Counted from the first letter of the stretch, positions 41,331-50,175 are shown. The stretch: 64,000 nt of DNA from JACVRM01 sp963817375 (GCA_963817375.1 CAWFOB010000004.1:124001-188000), one strand, 5' to 3'. Numbers and translations are program-made. The notes: generated by a model not told the origin, from the sequence alone.

Positions 41331-41348
41331 GGCGCGCCGGTGGGAAAG

Positions 41349-41388
41349 TCTTACCCGGGTCTTAGGTGCAGTTCACCGCGGTTTTAAC
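41349..41388 (+). promoter_or_regulatory. Four-unit 11-base repeat array before pepD-like gene
   Basis: TCTTACC (41349), TCTTAGG (41360), GTTCACC (41371) and TTTTAAC (41382) start exactly 11 bases apart, a layout typical of OmpR-family binding sites. It lies in the 160-base gap between the divergent regulator and HtrA genes. It resembles a Pho box in spacing but not in consensus. Confidence 0.6.
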
Positions 41389-41449
41389 GGTGACTGCTCC
41401 ACTATGCGACAGACCGCGCCGATAGAACGAGAGGAAACCGAAGCCGACC

Positions 41450-42658
41450 ATGTTCCCACCGTCCCAGCCCTCCCCCTTCCCGCCCGCTCAACCGGCAACG
41501 CCGGAGCCGCCGGCGAACGAGAAGCGCATCCGCTTTCGCACGGCCGTGACCGCGCTCCTCGCCGCCGCGGCGGTGGGCGCCACCACGGCGGCCGTCGTCA
41601 CGGCAACCCTCGCTTCCTCCAGTGGGCAGACGGTCACCCGGAACGTGACGGTCACGAACGCGCAGCCGACGTCGTCGTCCGCGTCCAGCGCGCTGAGCGT
41701 GAACGGCGTCTGGACGCGCGCGAAGAACTCCGTCGTCGAGATCAAGGTCGAGACGACCTCGCAGCTCGGCCAGACGGGCGAGGCGCAGGGCTCGGGCTTC
41801 GTCTACTCGAAGACCGGCTACATCATCACCAACGACCACGTCGTCAGCGGCGCGAACTCGGTCAGCGTCGACTTCCCGAACGGCGGCACCTACAAGGCGA
41901 CCGTCGTCGGCACCGACCCGTCGACCGACATCGCGGTCATCAAGGTCACCGCACCCGCATCGGTGCTGAAGCCGCTCGCGATCGGCAACTCCAGCCAGCT
42001 CGTCGTCGGCGACCCCGTCGTCGCCGTCGGCAGCCCGTTTGGCCTCGCCAACACCGTCACGGCCGGCATCGTCAGCGCGCTGCACCGGCAGATCGACGCG
42101 CCGAACAACTTCACCATCAACGACGCGATCCAGACCGACGCCGCCATCAACCACGGCAACTCCGGCGGCCCCCTCTTCAACCTGCGCGGCGAGGTCGTCG
42201 GCGTCAACGCGCAGATCCAGAGCGACTCCGGCGACAACGCCGGGATCGGCTTCGCCATCCCCTCCAACACGGTTAAGTCGATCGCCGACCGGCTCGTCCG
42301 AAGCGGCAACGTCCAGCACGCCTATCTCGGCGTCGAGATCTCCGAGATCCCCTCCTCGGTGTCCAGCCAGCTGGGAGAGTCGGCGGGCGTCGCCGTCCGC
42401 ACCCTCACCGGGACGCCCGCGCAGAAGGCCGGCCTCAAGGCCGCCACCGGCGCCCGCACGATCAACGGCCAGCAATACCCGACGGGCGGCGACGTGATCA
42501 CCGCCATCGACGGGCAGTCAGTTTCCTCCGCGGCCGAGCTGCAGAGCCTCATCGACGCACACCGGCCCGGGGACAAGGTCCGGCTGACCATCACGCGCAA
42601 TGGTTCCTCGCGCAGCGTGACGGTCACGCTCGGGACGAGGCCTGCTCAGGCCTCGTAG
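41450..42658 (+). CDS. HtrA/PepD-family serine protease with PDZ domain
   Basis: A 402-residue protease. A Pro-rich cytoplasmic N terminus (1-25) is followed by one membrane helix (about 33-54), a Ser/Thr linker, and the protease domain with His130 (TNDHVV), Asp160 (STDIAVI) and Ser238 (GNSGGPL). A PDZ domain ends the protein (VRTLTGTPAQKAGLKAA, TGGDVITAIDGQSV). This is the PepD architecture: cytoplasmic tail, anchor, external protease. Divergent from an MprAB-like pair. A good hairpin terminator follows. Confidence 0.93.
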   Translation: MFPPSQPSPFPPAQPATPEPPANEKRIRFRTAVTALLAAAAVGATTAAVVTATLASSSGQTVTRNVTVTNAQPTSSSASSALSVNGVWTRAKNSVVEIKVETTSQLGQTGEAQGSGFVYSKTGYIITNDHVVSGANSVSVDFPNGGTYKATVVGTDPSTDIAVIKVTAPASVLKPLAIGNSSQLVVGDPVVAVGSPFGLANTVTAGIVSALHRQIDAPNNFTINDAIQTDAAINHGNSGGPLFNLRGEVVGVNAQIQSDSGDNAGIGFAIPSNTVKSIADRLVRSGNVQHAYLGVEISEIPSSVSSQLGESAGVAVRTLTGTPAQKAGLKAATGARTINGQQYPTGGDVITAIDGQSVSSAAELQSLIDAHRPGDKVRLTITRNGSSRSVTVTLGTRPAQAS

Positions 42659-42689
42659 CTCCTCCCCTCAATCCTCCCCCCTCGAGGTA

Positions 42690-42716
42690 CGGCGGGCCCA
42701 GGTGGGCCCGCCGTTT
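42690..42716 (+). terminator. Intrinsic terminator after the pepD-like gene
   Basis: An 11-base perfect stem (CGGCGGGCCCA against TGGGCCCGCCG) with a very short loop is followed by TTT. It lies 32 bases after the HtrA stop and separates it from the peroxidase gene. Confidence 0.75.
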
Positions 42717-42732
42717 CCGCTAGAACGGCCGG

Positions 42733-44553
42733 ATGCGGGTGCTCGCCGTCGTCGTCGCCTCCCTCGCGCTCGCCGCACCGGCGGCGGCGGCGTCGCGGAC
42801 GCTGGACGGGAGCGGCAACAACCTCCGCCATCCGACCTGGGGCGTGGCCGGGACGATCTACCCGCGTATCGCTCCTCCGGACTACGCCGACGGCATCGGG
42901 TCCATGGTCGCCGGGCCGTCGCCGCGGTACGTCAGCAACCGGATCTTCAACGACGTCGGCCAGAACCTCTTCTCCGAGAACGACGTCACCCAGTGGGGCT
43001 GGGCGTGGGCACAGTTCGTGGATCACGACATCGGGCTCGCCGACGAGCGCCCCGGTGAGGACGCGCCGATCGCGTTCAGCGCGGCCGACCCGCTCGAGCG
43101 CTTCACCGACGACCTCGGCCTGATGGGCTTCTCGCGCACGCCGGCCGCGCCCGGCACCGGCGTCACCTCGCCGCGCCAGCAGCTCAACACGGTGAGCAGC
43201 TACATCGACGCGTCGAATGTCTACGGCACGACGCGCGGGCGGCTCACCTGGCTCCGCGACGGCTCGCGGCTCCTCCTCACGCCGGACCGGTACCTGCCGC
43301 GCGCGAGCGCGCGGACGTCCGCGCCGCCGATGGACCTCTTCGGCCCGCTCACGGCGACGCCCGGCAAGGCCATGGTCGCCGGCGACGTCCGGGCGAACGA
43401 GAACGTCGCGCTGACGGCGATCCAGACGCTGATGGCGCGCGAGCACAACCGCATCGTCGGGCTGCTCCCACGCGCCCTGTCGGACGAGACCCGGTTCCAG
43501 ATCGCGCGGCGCGTCGTCGGCGCCGAGGAGCAGTACGTCACGTACGGCCAGTTCCTGCACGCGTTCGGCGTGCACCTACCGCCCTACCGCGGCTACCGGC
43601 CGGCCGTGGACGCCGCGGTGACCAACGAGTTCGCGACGGTCGGCTACCGCGGGCACAGCATGGTGCACGGCGACTTCAACATCTCGGCGCCGGCGGGGCG
43701 CTGGTCGGCCGCCCAGCTCGCCTCCTTCCGCTCCTCGGGCATCCAGGTCGACGCGGCCCGTGGCCGGTACCTGCTCGACGTCCCGCTCGATCTCACCTTC
43801 GGCAATCCGGACCTGCTGCACGCGATCGGAGCCGGCCCGGTGCTCCAGGGGCTCGGCAGCGAGCGCGAGTACCGCAATGACGAGCAGGTCGACGACGCGC
43901 TCCGCAGCGTGCTCTTCCAGGTGCCGAAGACGGTCACCGCCGCGTGCAGCGACCCGCGTTTCGTGAACCCCGAGTGCTTCTCGGGCGTCGAGGACCTCGC
44001 CGCCATCGACCTCGCGCGGTCGCGCGACCACGGCATCCCCTCCTACAACACGCTCCGCCACGCGTACGGGCTGTCGCCGCAGACCACGTTCGCGGCGGTC
44101 ACGGGCGAGCGCGAGGCTGCGCTCCCGTCCGAGCCCGACTGGATCGACGATCCGGCGTCGCTCCAGTTCGTCACCCTGCGCAGCCGCGACGGCACGTCGA
44201 TCGCTCCCGGCACCGAGCAGGCGCTCGAGGACGCGGTCAGCGGCGTGCGCCGGACGACGCTGGCGGCCCGGCTCGAGGCGATCTACGGCGACGTGAGCCG
44301 GCTCGACGCGTACGTCGGCATGGTCTCCGAGCCGCACGTCAAGGGCACCGAGTTCGGCCCGCTCCAGCTCGCCTCGTGGAAGCGCCAGTTCACGGCGCTC
44401 CGCGACGGCGACCGGTTCTTCTACGCCAACGACCCCGAGCTCGCGCGGATCCGTCGGCTGTACGGGATCGACTACCGCACGACGCTTGCGCAGCTGATCC
44501 GCCGGAACACCGGCGTGACCGTGCAGGCGAACGTCTTCAAGCTCGTTCGCTGA
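42733..44553 (+). CDS. Secreted animal-type haem peroxidase
   Basis: A 606-residue member of the peroxidase-cyclooxygenase superfamily. Signal peptide at residues 1-20. Haem-site residues are visible: distal His in WAQFVDHDI with the calcium-binding Asp beside it, RANENVALTAIQTLMAREHNRI with the catalytic Arg, proximal His in YRGHSMVHG, and DLAAIDLARSRDHGIPSYN near the end. It would oxidise halides or organic substrates outside the cell with peroxide. Single gene between a terminator and the convergent arsM gene. Confidence 0.92.
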   Translation: MRVLAVVVASLALAAPAAAASRTLDGSGNNLRHPTWGVAGTIYPRIAPPDYADGIGSMVAGPSPRYVSNRIFNDVGQNLFSENDVTQWGWAWAQFVDHDIGLADERPGEDAPIAFSAADPLERFTDDLGLMGFSRTPAAPGTGVTSPRQQLNTVSSYIDASNVYGTTRGRLTWLRDGSRLLLTPDRYLPRASARTSAPPMDLFGPLTATPGKAMVAGDVRANENVALTAIQTLMAREHNRIVGLLPRALSDETRFQIARRVVGAEEQYVTYGQFLHAFGVHLPPYRGYRPAVDAAVTNEFATVGYRGHSMVHGDFNISAPAGRWSAAQLASFRSSGIQVDAARGRYLLDVPLDLTFGNPDLLHAIGAGPVLQGLGSEREYRNDEQVDDALRSVLFQVPKTVTAACSDPRFVNPECFSGVEDLAAIDLARSRDHGIPSYNTLRHAYGLSPQTTFAAVTGEREAALPSEPDWIDDPASLQFVTLRSRDGTSIAPGTEQALEDAVSGVRRTTLAARLEAIYGDVSRLDAYVGMVSEPHVKGTEFGPLQLASWKRQFTALRDGDRFFYANDPELARIRRLYGIDYRTTLAQLIRRNTGVTVQANVFKLVR

Positions 44554-44559
44554 GCACGT

Positions 44560-45312
44560 TCACGCGGAGCGGACGCCTTTCACGATCGCTCCGTGCATTC
44601 CCGGTGCGGCCTCGTACGTGAACTCGACGGTGACGTCCTCGAATCCGGCCGCCCCGAGACCGGCGACGTACTCCTCGCGCGACAGCGCGCCGGCGACGCA
44701 CCCGGCCCAGCTGCCGCGTTCGGCGCGCTCGGCGGGCGTCAGGTCGTCTTCCGCGACGACGTCGCTGATGCCGAGGCGCCCGCCCGGCCGCACGACGCGT
44801 GCCATCTCGGCGAGCACCGCGGCCTTGTCGGGGGAGAGGTTGATGACGCAATTCGAGATCACGACGTCGACGGAGGCGGCCGCGAGCGGAATGTGCTCGA
44901 TCTCGCCCCGCAGGAAGTGGACGTTGCGGACGCCGGCCTCGTCGGCGTTGCGCCGCGCGAGCGTCAACATCTCGTCGGTCATGTCGAGCCCGTAGACCGT
45001 TCCGTGCGGGCCGACTCGCTTCGCGGACAGGATCACGTCGATCCCACCGCCCGAACCAAGGTCGAGAACCGTTTCGCCCTCGTGCAGCCCTGCGACCTGT
45101 GTGGGGTTGCCGCAGCCGAGCGATGCGAGCGCCGCCGCCTCGGGCAGCTCGTCGCGCTCGCCTTGCCCGTAGCCGGACTCGGCGAAGCTCGAGCCGTCGC
45201 CGCAACAACCGGCGCCGCCCCCGCAGCACCCTCCCGACTCGTCAACGGCCAGCGCCGCCGCCGCGTAGTGGCGGCGGACGTCCTCACGAAGTGCTTCGGC
45301 GGTCGATGGCAT
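44560..45312 (-). CDS. arsM: Arsenite S-adenosylmethionine methyltransferase ArsM
   Basis: A 250-residue SAM-dependent methyltransferase. Motif I is VLDLGSGGGIDVILSA. As(III)-binding Cys candidates are in SLGCGNPTQV, in ISNCVINLS and in WAGCVAGAL, plus a Cys-rich N terminus (GGCCGGGAGCC). It methylates arsenite to less toxic or volatile forms. The ATG overlaps the arsR stop (ATGA), making a two-gene arsR-arsM operon separate from the Acr3 operon at 8-10 kb. Confidence 0.95.
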   Translation of the reverse strand: MPSTAEALREDVRRHYAAAALAVDESGGCCGGGAGCCGDGSSFAESGYGQGERDELPEAAALASLGCGNPTQVAGLHEGETVLDLGSGGGIDVILSAKRVGPHGTVYGLDMTDEMLTLARRNADEAGVRNVHFLRGEIEHIPLAAASVDVVISNCVINLSPDKAAVLAEMARVVRPGGRLGISDVVAEDDLTPAERAERGSWAGCVAGALSREEYVAGLGAAGFEDVTVEFTYEAAPGMHGAIVKGVRSA

Positions 45313-45641
45313 CAACAACACGCTCCTCTCAGGTCGGTCACGGACGCGAGCGTCTCGACGGCATCACGACGGAGCGTGAAGTAGGCCCACTTGCCGCGCT
45401 GTTCGCGCGCGACCAGGCCGGCGTCCGTGAGCTTCTTCATGTGATGGGAGACCGTCGGCTGTGCGAGGCCGAGCGGCTCGATGAGGTCGCAGATGCAGAC
45501 CGGGCCGTTGCTCGTCGCCATGACGTTGACGATGCGAACGCGCGCCGGGTCGGCTAGCGCCTTGAACAGGTCCGCCGTCGCCGCAGCCGCCTCGTCGGTC
45601 AGCGCTGGCGCGGAGAGTGGCTCACAACACGCGACATCCAT
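45312..45641 (-). CDS. arsR: ArsR/SmtB-family metalloregulator
   Basis: A 109-residue winged-helix repressor: LFKALADPARVRIVNVM, HTH QPTVSHHMKKLTDAGLVAREQRGKWAYFTL. Cys sites: CICDL in helix 3 (ArsR-type alpha-3 site), CC near the N terminus (residues 5-6) and CC at the C terminus. It should respond to arsenite and control arsM. A palindrome overlaps its own start codon. Different from the ArsR at 9243-9599. Confidence 0.93.
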   Translation of the reverse strand: MDVACCEPLSAPALTDEAAAATADLFKALADPARVRIVNVMATSNGPVCICDLIEPLGLAQPTVSHHMKKLTDAGLVAREQRGKWAYFTLRRDAVETLASVTDLRGACC

Positions 45642-45673
45642 CGAGTATCCTCAATATATAGACGGATGTCGAT
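45640..45673. promoter_or_regulatory. arsR-arsM promoter and probable operator
   Basis: ATCGA (45640-45644) and TCGAT (45669-45673) with inner ATCC / GGAT halves form an imperfect inverted repeat around an A/T-rich -10 (TATATT on the minus strand, 45658 to 45653). The repeat overlaps the arsR start codon, so bound ArsR would block the promoter. Confidence 0.5.
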
Positions 45674-45676
45674 ACG

Positions 45677-46768
45677 TCAAGCCGCCGCCACGGCTTCCTC
45701 CCAGGGGCTGGGCCGCCCCGTCCCCGGGCGGCAGCAGTCGGGCGCGCAGACGTCGGGGTTCGGCCGGCAGGCGGCCGAGCGTCCGGCGCGGCGCCGCCGG
45801 ATCGAGCCGCTCCTGCGATCAGCTCGCGGATCATCGGCGACGAACGCGCGGGTGCGTCCCGGCGCGTCGTCGGCGCGGACGAAGCCGAGCCCGAGCTCGG
45901 CGGCGAGCTCGGCCGCCTCGACGTCGAGGTCGTACAGCACCTCGAGGTGGTCGGAGAGGAACCCGAGCGGCGCGACGACCACGTCCTCGACGCCGCGCGC
46001 GTGCAGCTCGCGCAGGTGGTCGAGGATGTCCGGCTCGAGCCACGGCACCTGCGGCGGCCCGCTGCGGCTCTGGTAGACGACCGCGTGCTCGCGCGACGCC
46101 GACCGCCTCGGCGACGAGCCGCGCCGCCTCGGCGAGCTGCGCCTCGTAGCGCGCAGCGCTCGGCCATCGCCGACCGGAATGCTGTGCGCGGTGAACGCGA
46201 CGTGCGGCCGCGCCTGCGCTCTCGGACGAGCGCGTCGCGCACGCCGGTCGGCGTTCGCCTCGATGAAGCCCGGGTGGTTGAAGAACATGCGCAGGCCGCA
46301 GCACCTCGGGCGCGTCCGGGCCGACGCCTCGCTGCTGCGCGACGAAGAGGTTCTCGCGGTACTGGCGGCAGCCGGAGTAGCTCGAGTAACGCCGAGGTGA
46401 AGAACGCGAGCGCACGCTCGACGCCGTCGCCGCGTCATCTGCGCGCAGCGTGTCCGGCGAGCAACGGGTGCCAGTTGCGGTTCCCGAAGTAGACGGGCAG
46501 GTCGATCCCGTGCTCGGCGAGCTCGCGCTCGAGCGCCGCGATCAGCGCGCGGTTCTGCGCGTTGATCGGGCTGACGCCGCCGAAGCGCATCGTAGTGGTG
46601 GGCGACCTCCTCGAGCCGCTCGCGCGGGACGTTGCGGCCGCGCGTCACGTTCTCGAGGAACGGCATCACGTCGTCCGGGCCTTCCGGGCCCCCGAACGAG
46701 ACGACGAGGACGGCGTCCGCGAAGTGATCGGGGAACGCGGAGATCGCCCCGTCGGCGGGCGGCTTCAT
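45677..46768 (-). pseudogene. hemH: Ferrochelatase HemH (many frameshifts)
   Basis: Homology to ferrochelatase runs from the start (AVLVVSFGGPEGPDDVMPFLENVTRGRNVP) to the end, but it jumps between frames at least seven times: near 46590, 46455, 46435, 46378, 46310, 46237/46205, 46165/46100 and 45830. Pieces include FGGVSPINAQNRALIAALERELAEHGIDLPVYFGNRNWHP, YSSYSGCRQYRENLF, RMFFNHPGFIEAN, HVAFTAHSIPVGDG and VVYQSRSGPPQVPWLEPDILDHLRELHARGVEDVVVAPLGFLSDHLEVLYDLD. The C terminus CRPNPDVCAPDCC looks like the [2Fe-2S] Cys set of actinobacterial ferrochelatases. It inserts iron into porphyrin. Either decayed or badly sequenced. Confidence 0.85.
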
Positions 46769-46806
46769 GCCGCGAGGCTAGCCATTCGCCCTCAGGGCGA
46801 ATGGCC

Positions 46807-47085
46807 CTACGAGACTTCGCGCTTCGTCATGGCGAGGATCTCCTCGTAGATCTCCTTGAGGCCATCCGCCGACAGCGGTCCGCGGTTCGCCCGCTGGAGG
46901 TCCTGGATCATCCAGGCCTCGCGCGCCGGGTCGACGAAGTCGATCTTGCGCGACTCCTTGTACTCCTTGAGCCGCGCAACGAGACGGAGCCGCTTGTTGA
47001 TCTGCTCGACGAGCGCGCGATCCGTGTCCGAGATCTGCGCGCGCATCTGGCGGATGACGGGATCGGAGTCCTGGCCCTCGCTCAC
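46807..47085 (-). CDS. Chorismate mutase (AroQ type)
   Basis: A 92-residue helical chorismate mutase: RAQISDTDRALVEQINKRLRLVARLKEYKESRKIDFVDPAREAWMIQDLQRAN, with the Arg and Lys residues that hold chorismate. It converts chorismate to prephenate, feeding tyrA (48164) and pheA (55220). GTG start. Divergent from the DAHP synthase across 37 bases, with a shared promoter region. Confidence 0.9.
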   Translation of the reverse strand: MSEGQDSDPVIRQMRAQISDTDRALVEQINKRLRLVARLKEYKESRKIDFVDPAREAWMIQDLQRANRGPLSADGLKEIYEEILAMTKREVS

Positions 47086-47122
47086 CTCCGGAGCGTAGTC
47101 GAGTTCTCTCTACACTCGCCCA

Positions 47123-48163
47123 ATGGCCGTCAACGGCTCGCCCGAGCTGCTCATCGTCATGGCCCGGGGGGCGTCTCCGGCCGAAGCCGACCACGTGGTC
47201 GAGCGGCTGCAGGAGGCCGGCGCCGAGGCGCGCCTGACTCGCGGCCGCGAGGCGACCGTCATCGGCGCGATCGGCGATCGCGAGCTGCTCGCGACGCTGC
47301 CCCTCGAGGCCTACCCCGGCGTCGAGCAGGTCGTGCCGATCGTGAAGCCGTACCGTCTCGTCTCGCGCGAGTTCGTGCCCGAGGGCACCGTCATCGAGGT
47401 CGACGGCCACCGCATCGGCGACGGGTTCTTCGGCCTGATCGCCGGCCCCTGCACGGTCGAGACGCGCGAGCAAACGCTCGAGACGGCGCGCGCCGTCGCG
47501 GCCGAGGGCGTGACGATGCTGCGCGGCGGCGCGTTCAAGCCGCGCACGTCGCCCTACTCCTTCCAGGGGCTCGGCGCCGAGGCGCTGACGATCCTCCAGG
47601 AGGCGCGCGCGGAGACAGGCCTGCCCGTCGTGACCGAGCTGATGGACCCGCGCCACGTCGAGGAGGTGCTCGATGCGACCGACGTGATCCAGATCGGCGC
47701 CCGCAACATGCAGAACTTCCTCCTGCTCGCCGAGGTGGGCCGCGCGAACAAGCCCGTCCTGCTGAAGCGCGGGCCGTCGGCGTCGGTCGAGGAGCTGCTG
47801 ATGGCGGCGGAGTACGTCGCCAAGGAGGGGAACGAGCAGATCATCCTCTGCGAGCGCGGGATCAAGACGTTCGAGCGCACGACCCGCTACACGCTCGACC
47901 TCGGCTCCGTCGCGGTGCTGAAGGAGGAGACGCACCTGCCGGTGATCGTCGACCCGTCCCACGCGGCCGGGCGGTATGCGCTCGTGCTCCCGCTGGCGCG
48001 CGCGGCCGCGGCCGTGGGCGCCGACGGCATCATCGTCGAGGTCCACCCGCGGCCCGAGGAGGCGCTCTGCGACGGGCCGCAGCAGATCCCCACCGCGGCG
48101 TTCGGCGAGTTCGCGGCGGCGATCCGCGACCTGGCCGCGCTGATGGGCAAGCAGATCGGCTGA
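47123..48163 (+). CDS. aroF: 3-deoxy-7-phosphoheptulonate (DAHP) synthase
   Basis: A 346-residue type I-beta DAHP synthase. Residues 1-75 form the ferredoxin-like regulatory domain (ELLIVMARGASPAEADHVVERLQEAG); the TIM barrel has GLIAGPCTVETREQ, LRGGAFKPRTSPYSFQG, VIQIGARNMQNFLLL and LPVIVDPSHAAGRY, including metal-binding Cys, His and Asp. It starts aromatic amino-acid synthesis. A TACACT -10 ends six bases before the ATG, suggesting a leaderless mRNA. tyrA follows directly. Confidence 0.95.
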   Translation: MAVNGSPELLIVMARGASPAEADHVVERLQEAGAEARLTRGREATVIGAIGDRELLATLPLEAYPGVEQVVPIVKPYRLVSREFVPEGTVIEVDGHRIGDGFFGLIAGPCTVETREQTLETARAVAAEGVTMLRGGAFKPRTSPYSFQGLGAEALTILQEARAETGLPVVTELMDPRHVEEVLDATDVIQIGARNMQNFLLLAEVGRANKPVLLKRGPSASVEELLMAAEYVAKEGNEQIILCERGIKTFERTTRYTLDLGSVAVLKEETHLPVIVDPSHAAGRYALVLPLARAAAAVGADGIIVEVHPRPEEALCDGPQQIPTAAFGEFAAAIRDLAALMGKQIG

Positions 48164-49261
48164 GTGCCCCCTTCCCGGCTGGCACTCGTCGGCACCGGCC
48201 TGATCGGGGCGTCCGTCGGCCTCGCGGCGAAGCGGGCCGGCATCTCCGACGTCGCCGGGTGGGATCCGAACGCGCGGGCGCTCGAGGTCGCTGCGGAACG
48301 CGGCGCCGTCGACGAGCAGGCGCCGACGCTCGCCGACGCCCTCGGCGGTGCAGAGCTCGCCGTCGTGGCAGCGCCCGTCGCATCGCTGGCCGGGCTCGTG
48401 CGCGAGGCGCTCGCGGCGGGCGGTCCGTGCACCGTCACCGACGTCGGGTCGACCAAGGCGGCTGTGTGCGCCGCCGCGGGCGGGTCGTCGCGGTTCGTCG
48501 GCGGGCACCCGATCGCCGGCGCCGAGCTGCATGGGCCGGAACACGCAACGGCGACGCTCTTCGACGGCGCCACCTGGTACCTGTCGCCACTCGCCGAGAC
48601 CGATCCGGAGCGCTACCGGCTCGTCCACGGCTTCGTCGGCGAGCTCGGCGCGACGCCGTTCGCGATCGACCCGGACGCGCACGACCGCCTGGTCGGCATC
48701 GTCTCCCACGTCCCGCACGTGCTCGCCAACGTGCTCGTGAACCAGGCGGGCGGCACGCGGATCGACGGCAACGACCCGCTCGCCGCCGCCGGCGCGTCCT
48801 TCCGGGACATGACGCGCGTGGCCGGCGCAAACCCGCGGATCTGGATCGACATCCTGCTCGACAACGCCGACGTGGTCGGCACGCTGCTCGCGGAGCAGCG
48901 GCGCGAGCTCGAGCGGCTCGAGCGCGCGCTCGAGGCCGGCGACGCCGGCTTCCTCGCCCGCTGGATCGGCGAAGCGGGCGCCAACCGCAGGCGGATGCTG
49001 GCCGGCGCGTTCGACGACCCGGGCGAGCTGCAGCGGGTGATCGTCCACGTCACCGACCGGCCGGGCGTGCTCGCGGGCATCACCCAGGCGCTCGGCGCCG
49101 AGCGGATCAACATCGAGGACATGGAGCTCGAGCACATCTCGCCCGAGCGCGGCGGGACGGTGACGCTGCTCGTCTCGGGCGCAACCCAGGCTGCGCGCGC
49201 GGCCGAGCTGCTCGAGGGCCAGGGCTACGGCGTCGTGGTCTCGCCCGTCATCGAGGAGTAG
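48164..49261 (+). CDS. tyrA: Prephenate dehydrogenase TyrA with ACT domain
   Basis: A 365-residue enzyme. The NAD-binding loop is LALVGTGLIGASVGLAAKRAG; catalytic His residues lie in GGHPIAGAELHGPEHA and in SHVPHVLANVL. A C-terminal ACT domain (about 290-365, VIVHVTDRPGVLAGITQALG) probably senses tyrosine. It turns prephenate into 4-hydroxyphenylpyruvate. The GTG directly follows the aroF TGA with no gap, so the two are co-translated. Confidence 0.95.
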   Translation: MPPSRLALVGTGLIGASVGLAAKRAGISDVAGWDPNARALEVAAERGAVDEQAPTLADALGGAELAVVAAPVASLAGLVREALAAGGPCTVTDVGSTKAAVCAAAGGSSRFVGGHPIAGAELHGPEHATATLFDGATWYLSPLAETDPERYRLVHGFVGELGATPFAIDPDAHDRLVGIVSHVPHVLANVLVNQAGGTRIDGNDPLAAAGASFRDMTRVAGANPRIWIDILLDNADVVGTLLAEQRRELERLERALEAGDAGFLARWIGEAGANRRRMLAGAFDDPGELQRVIVHVTDRPGVLAGITQALGAERINIEDMELEHISPERGGTVTLLVSGATQAARAAELLEGQGYGVVVSPVIEE

Positions 49262-49276
49262 CGCGCCGCTGCTCTA

Positions 49277-49310
49277 TGTACCTTGACGGTTACGTAACCG
49301 TCTTGGTACA
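49277..49310. promoter_or_regulatory. 34-base palindromic operator with promoter
   Basis: Two 17-base halves are inverted copies except at two positions; the core is GACGGTTAC / GTAACCGTC. A TTGACG (-35, 49283-49288) and TACATT (-10, 49307-49312) with an 18-base spacer embed the palindrome. The -10 ends six bases before the ArsR-family ATG. A dimer bound here would block the promoter. Confidence 0.7.
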
Positions 49311-49318
49311 TTCGCAGT

Positions 49319-49645
49319 ATGGAGGCTGTTCTGCGGGCGCTGGCGGACGAGAGCCGGCGGACGCTGCTCGAGACCCTGGCCGGCGGTCCGGCAACCGCGG
49401 GCGACCTGGCGGCGCTGCTACCGATAGCCCGCCCCGGCGTGTCGCGGCATCTGCGAGTCCTGCGGGAAGCGGGGCTGGTCGAGGTTCGCCAGGAGGCGCA
49501 GCGGCGTGTCTACGGTCTTCGCCCCGGGGCGCTGGCCGAGGTCGATGAATGGCTGGCCCGGTACCGGGCCCTGTGGGAGCAGCGGCTGGATGCCCTGCAC
49601 ACCGAGGTCGCCCGCGGGAAACGCGAACGAAGGAGCGCCAGATGA
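49319..49645 (+). CDS. ArsR-family regulator of the AHSA1 cassette
   Basis: A 108-residue winged-helix regulator of the SdpR-like ArsR branch without metal-site Cys: LRALADESRRTLLETLAGGPATAGDLAALL, HTH ARPGVSRHLRVLREAGLVEVRQEAQRRVYGLRP, then the long helix EVDEWLARYRALWEQRLDALHTEV. Such proteins sit upstream of SRPBCC (AHSA1) genes and repress them. The ATG lies six bases after a -10. ATGA overlap with the next gene. Confidence 0.9.
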   Translation: MEAVLRALADESRRTLLETLAGGPATAGDLAALLPIARPGVSRHLRVLREAGLVEVRQEAQRRVYGLRPGALAEVDEWLARYRALWEQRLDALHTEVARGKRERRSAR

Positions 49646-50175
49646 CCAGCAACGCACACGCAGGCCGCCGCATCCTGGGCAGCCTGCAGTCGGCGGACGG
49701 CAAGGGCGTCGTCCGCATGGAAGACCGCTTCGACACCGACATCGACGACCTGTGGGCGGCCCTCACGGATCCCCGCCGTCTCGCCCGCTGGCTCGGCGAG
49801 GTCGACGGTGACCTGCGCGTCGGCGGTGCGTTCCGCGCACGCTTCTTTGCCACCGGATGGGAAGGCACGGGGCGCGTGGAAGCGTGCGAGCCCCCGCAGC
49901 GGCTGCAGGTGGTCACCAGGGACCCGGACGAGCCGGACGAGCACGTCATCGAGGCCACGCTGGCGGCCGAGGGCGGGCAGACGATCCTCGTCCTCGAGGA
50001 ACGGGGCATGCCGCTGGAGCAGCTCGCCGCCTACGGCGCCGGCGTGCAGATTCACGTCGAAGATCTCGCCGCCTACCTTGGCGGGCGCGAGCGCGACGAC
50101 GACGTGCGGACACGGTGGGAGGAGCTCGTCCCCGCGTATCAAGACCTGGCGGCCGACGTGACGGAGGAGAGCTAG
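49642..50175 (+). CDS. AHSA1/SRPBCC domain protein (copy 1)
   Basis: A 177-residue SRPBCC protein: VRMEDRFDTDIDDLWAALTDPRRLARWLGEVDGDLRVGGAFRARF, then strands GTGRVEACEPPQRLQVVTRD, VIEATLAAEGGQTILVLEERGMP and a long helix. The fold binds hydrophobic ligands. Start overlaps the ArsR stop (ATGA). Its sequence is very close to the next gene, a tandem duplication. Ligand unknown. Confidence 0.88.
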   Translation: MTSNAHAGRRILGSLQSADGKGVVRMEDRFDTDIDDLWAALTDPRRLARWLGEVDGDLRVGGAFRARFFATGWEGTGRVEACEPPQRLQVVTRDPDEPDEHVIEATLAAEGGQTILVLEERGMPLEQLAAYGAGVQIHVEDLAAYLGGRERDDDVRTRWEELVPAYQDLAADVTEES

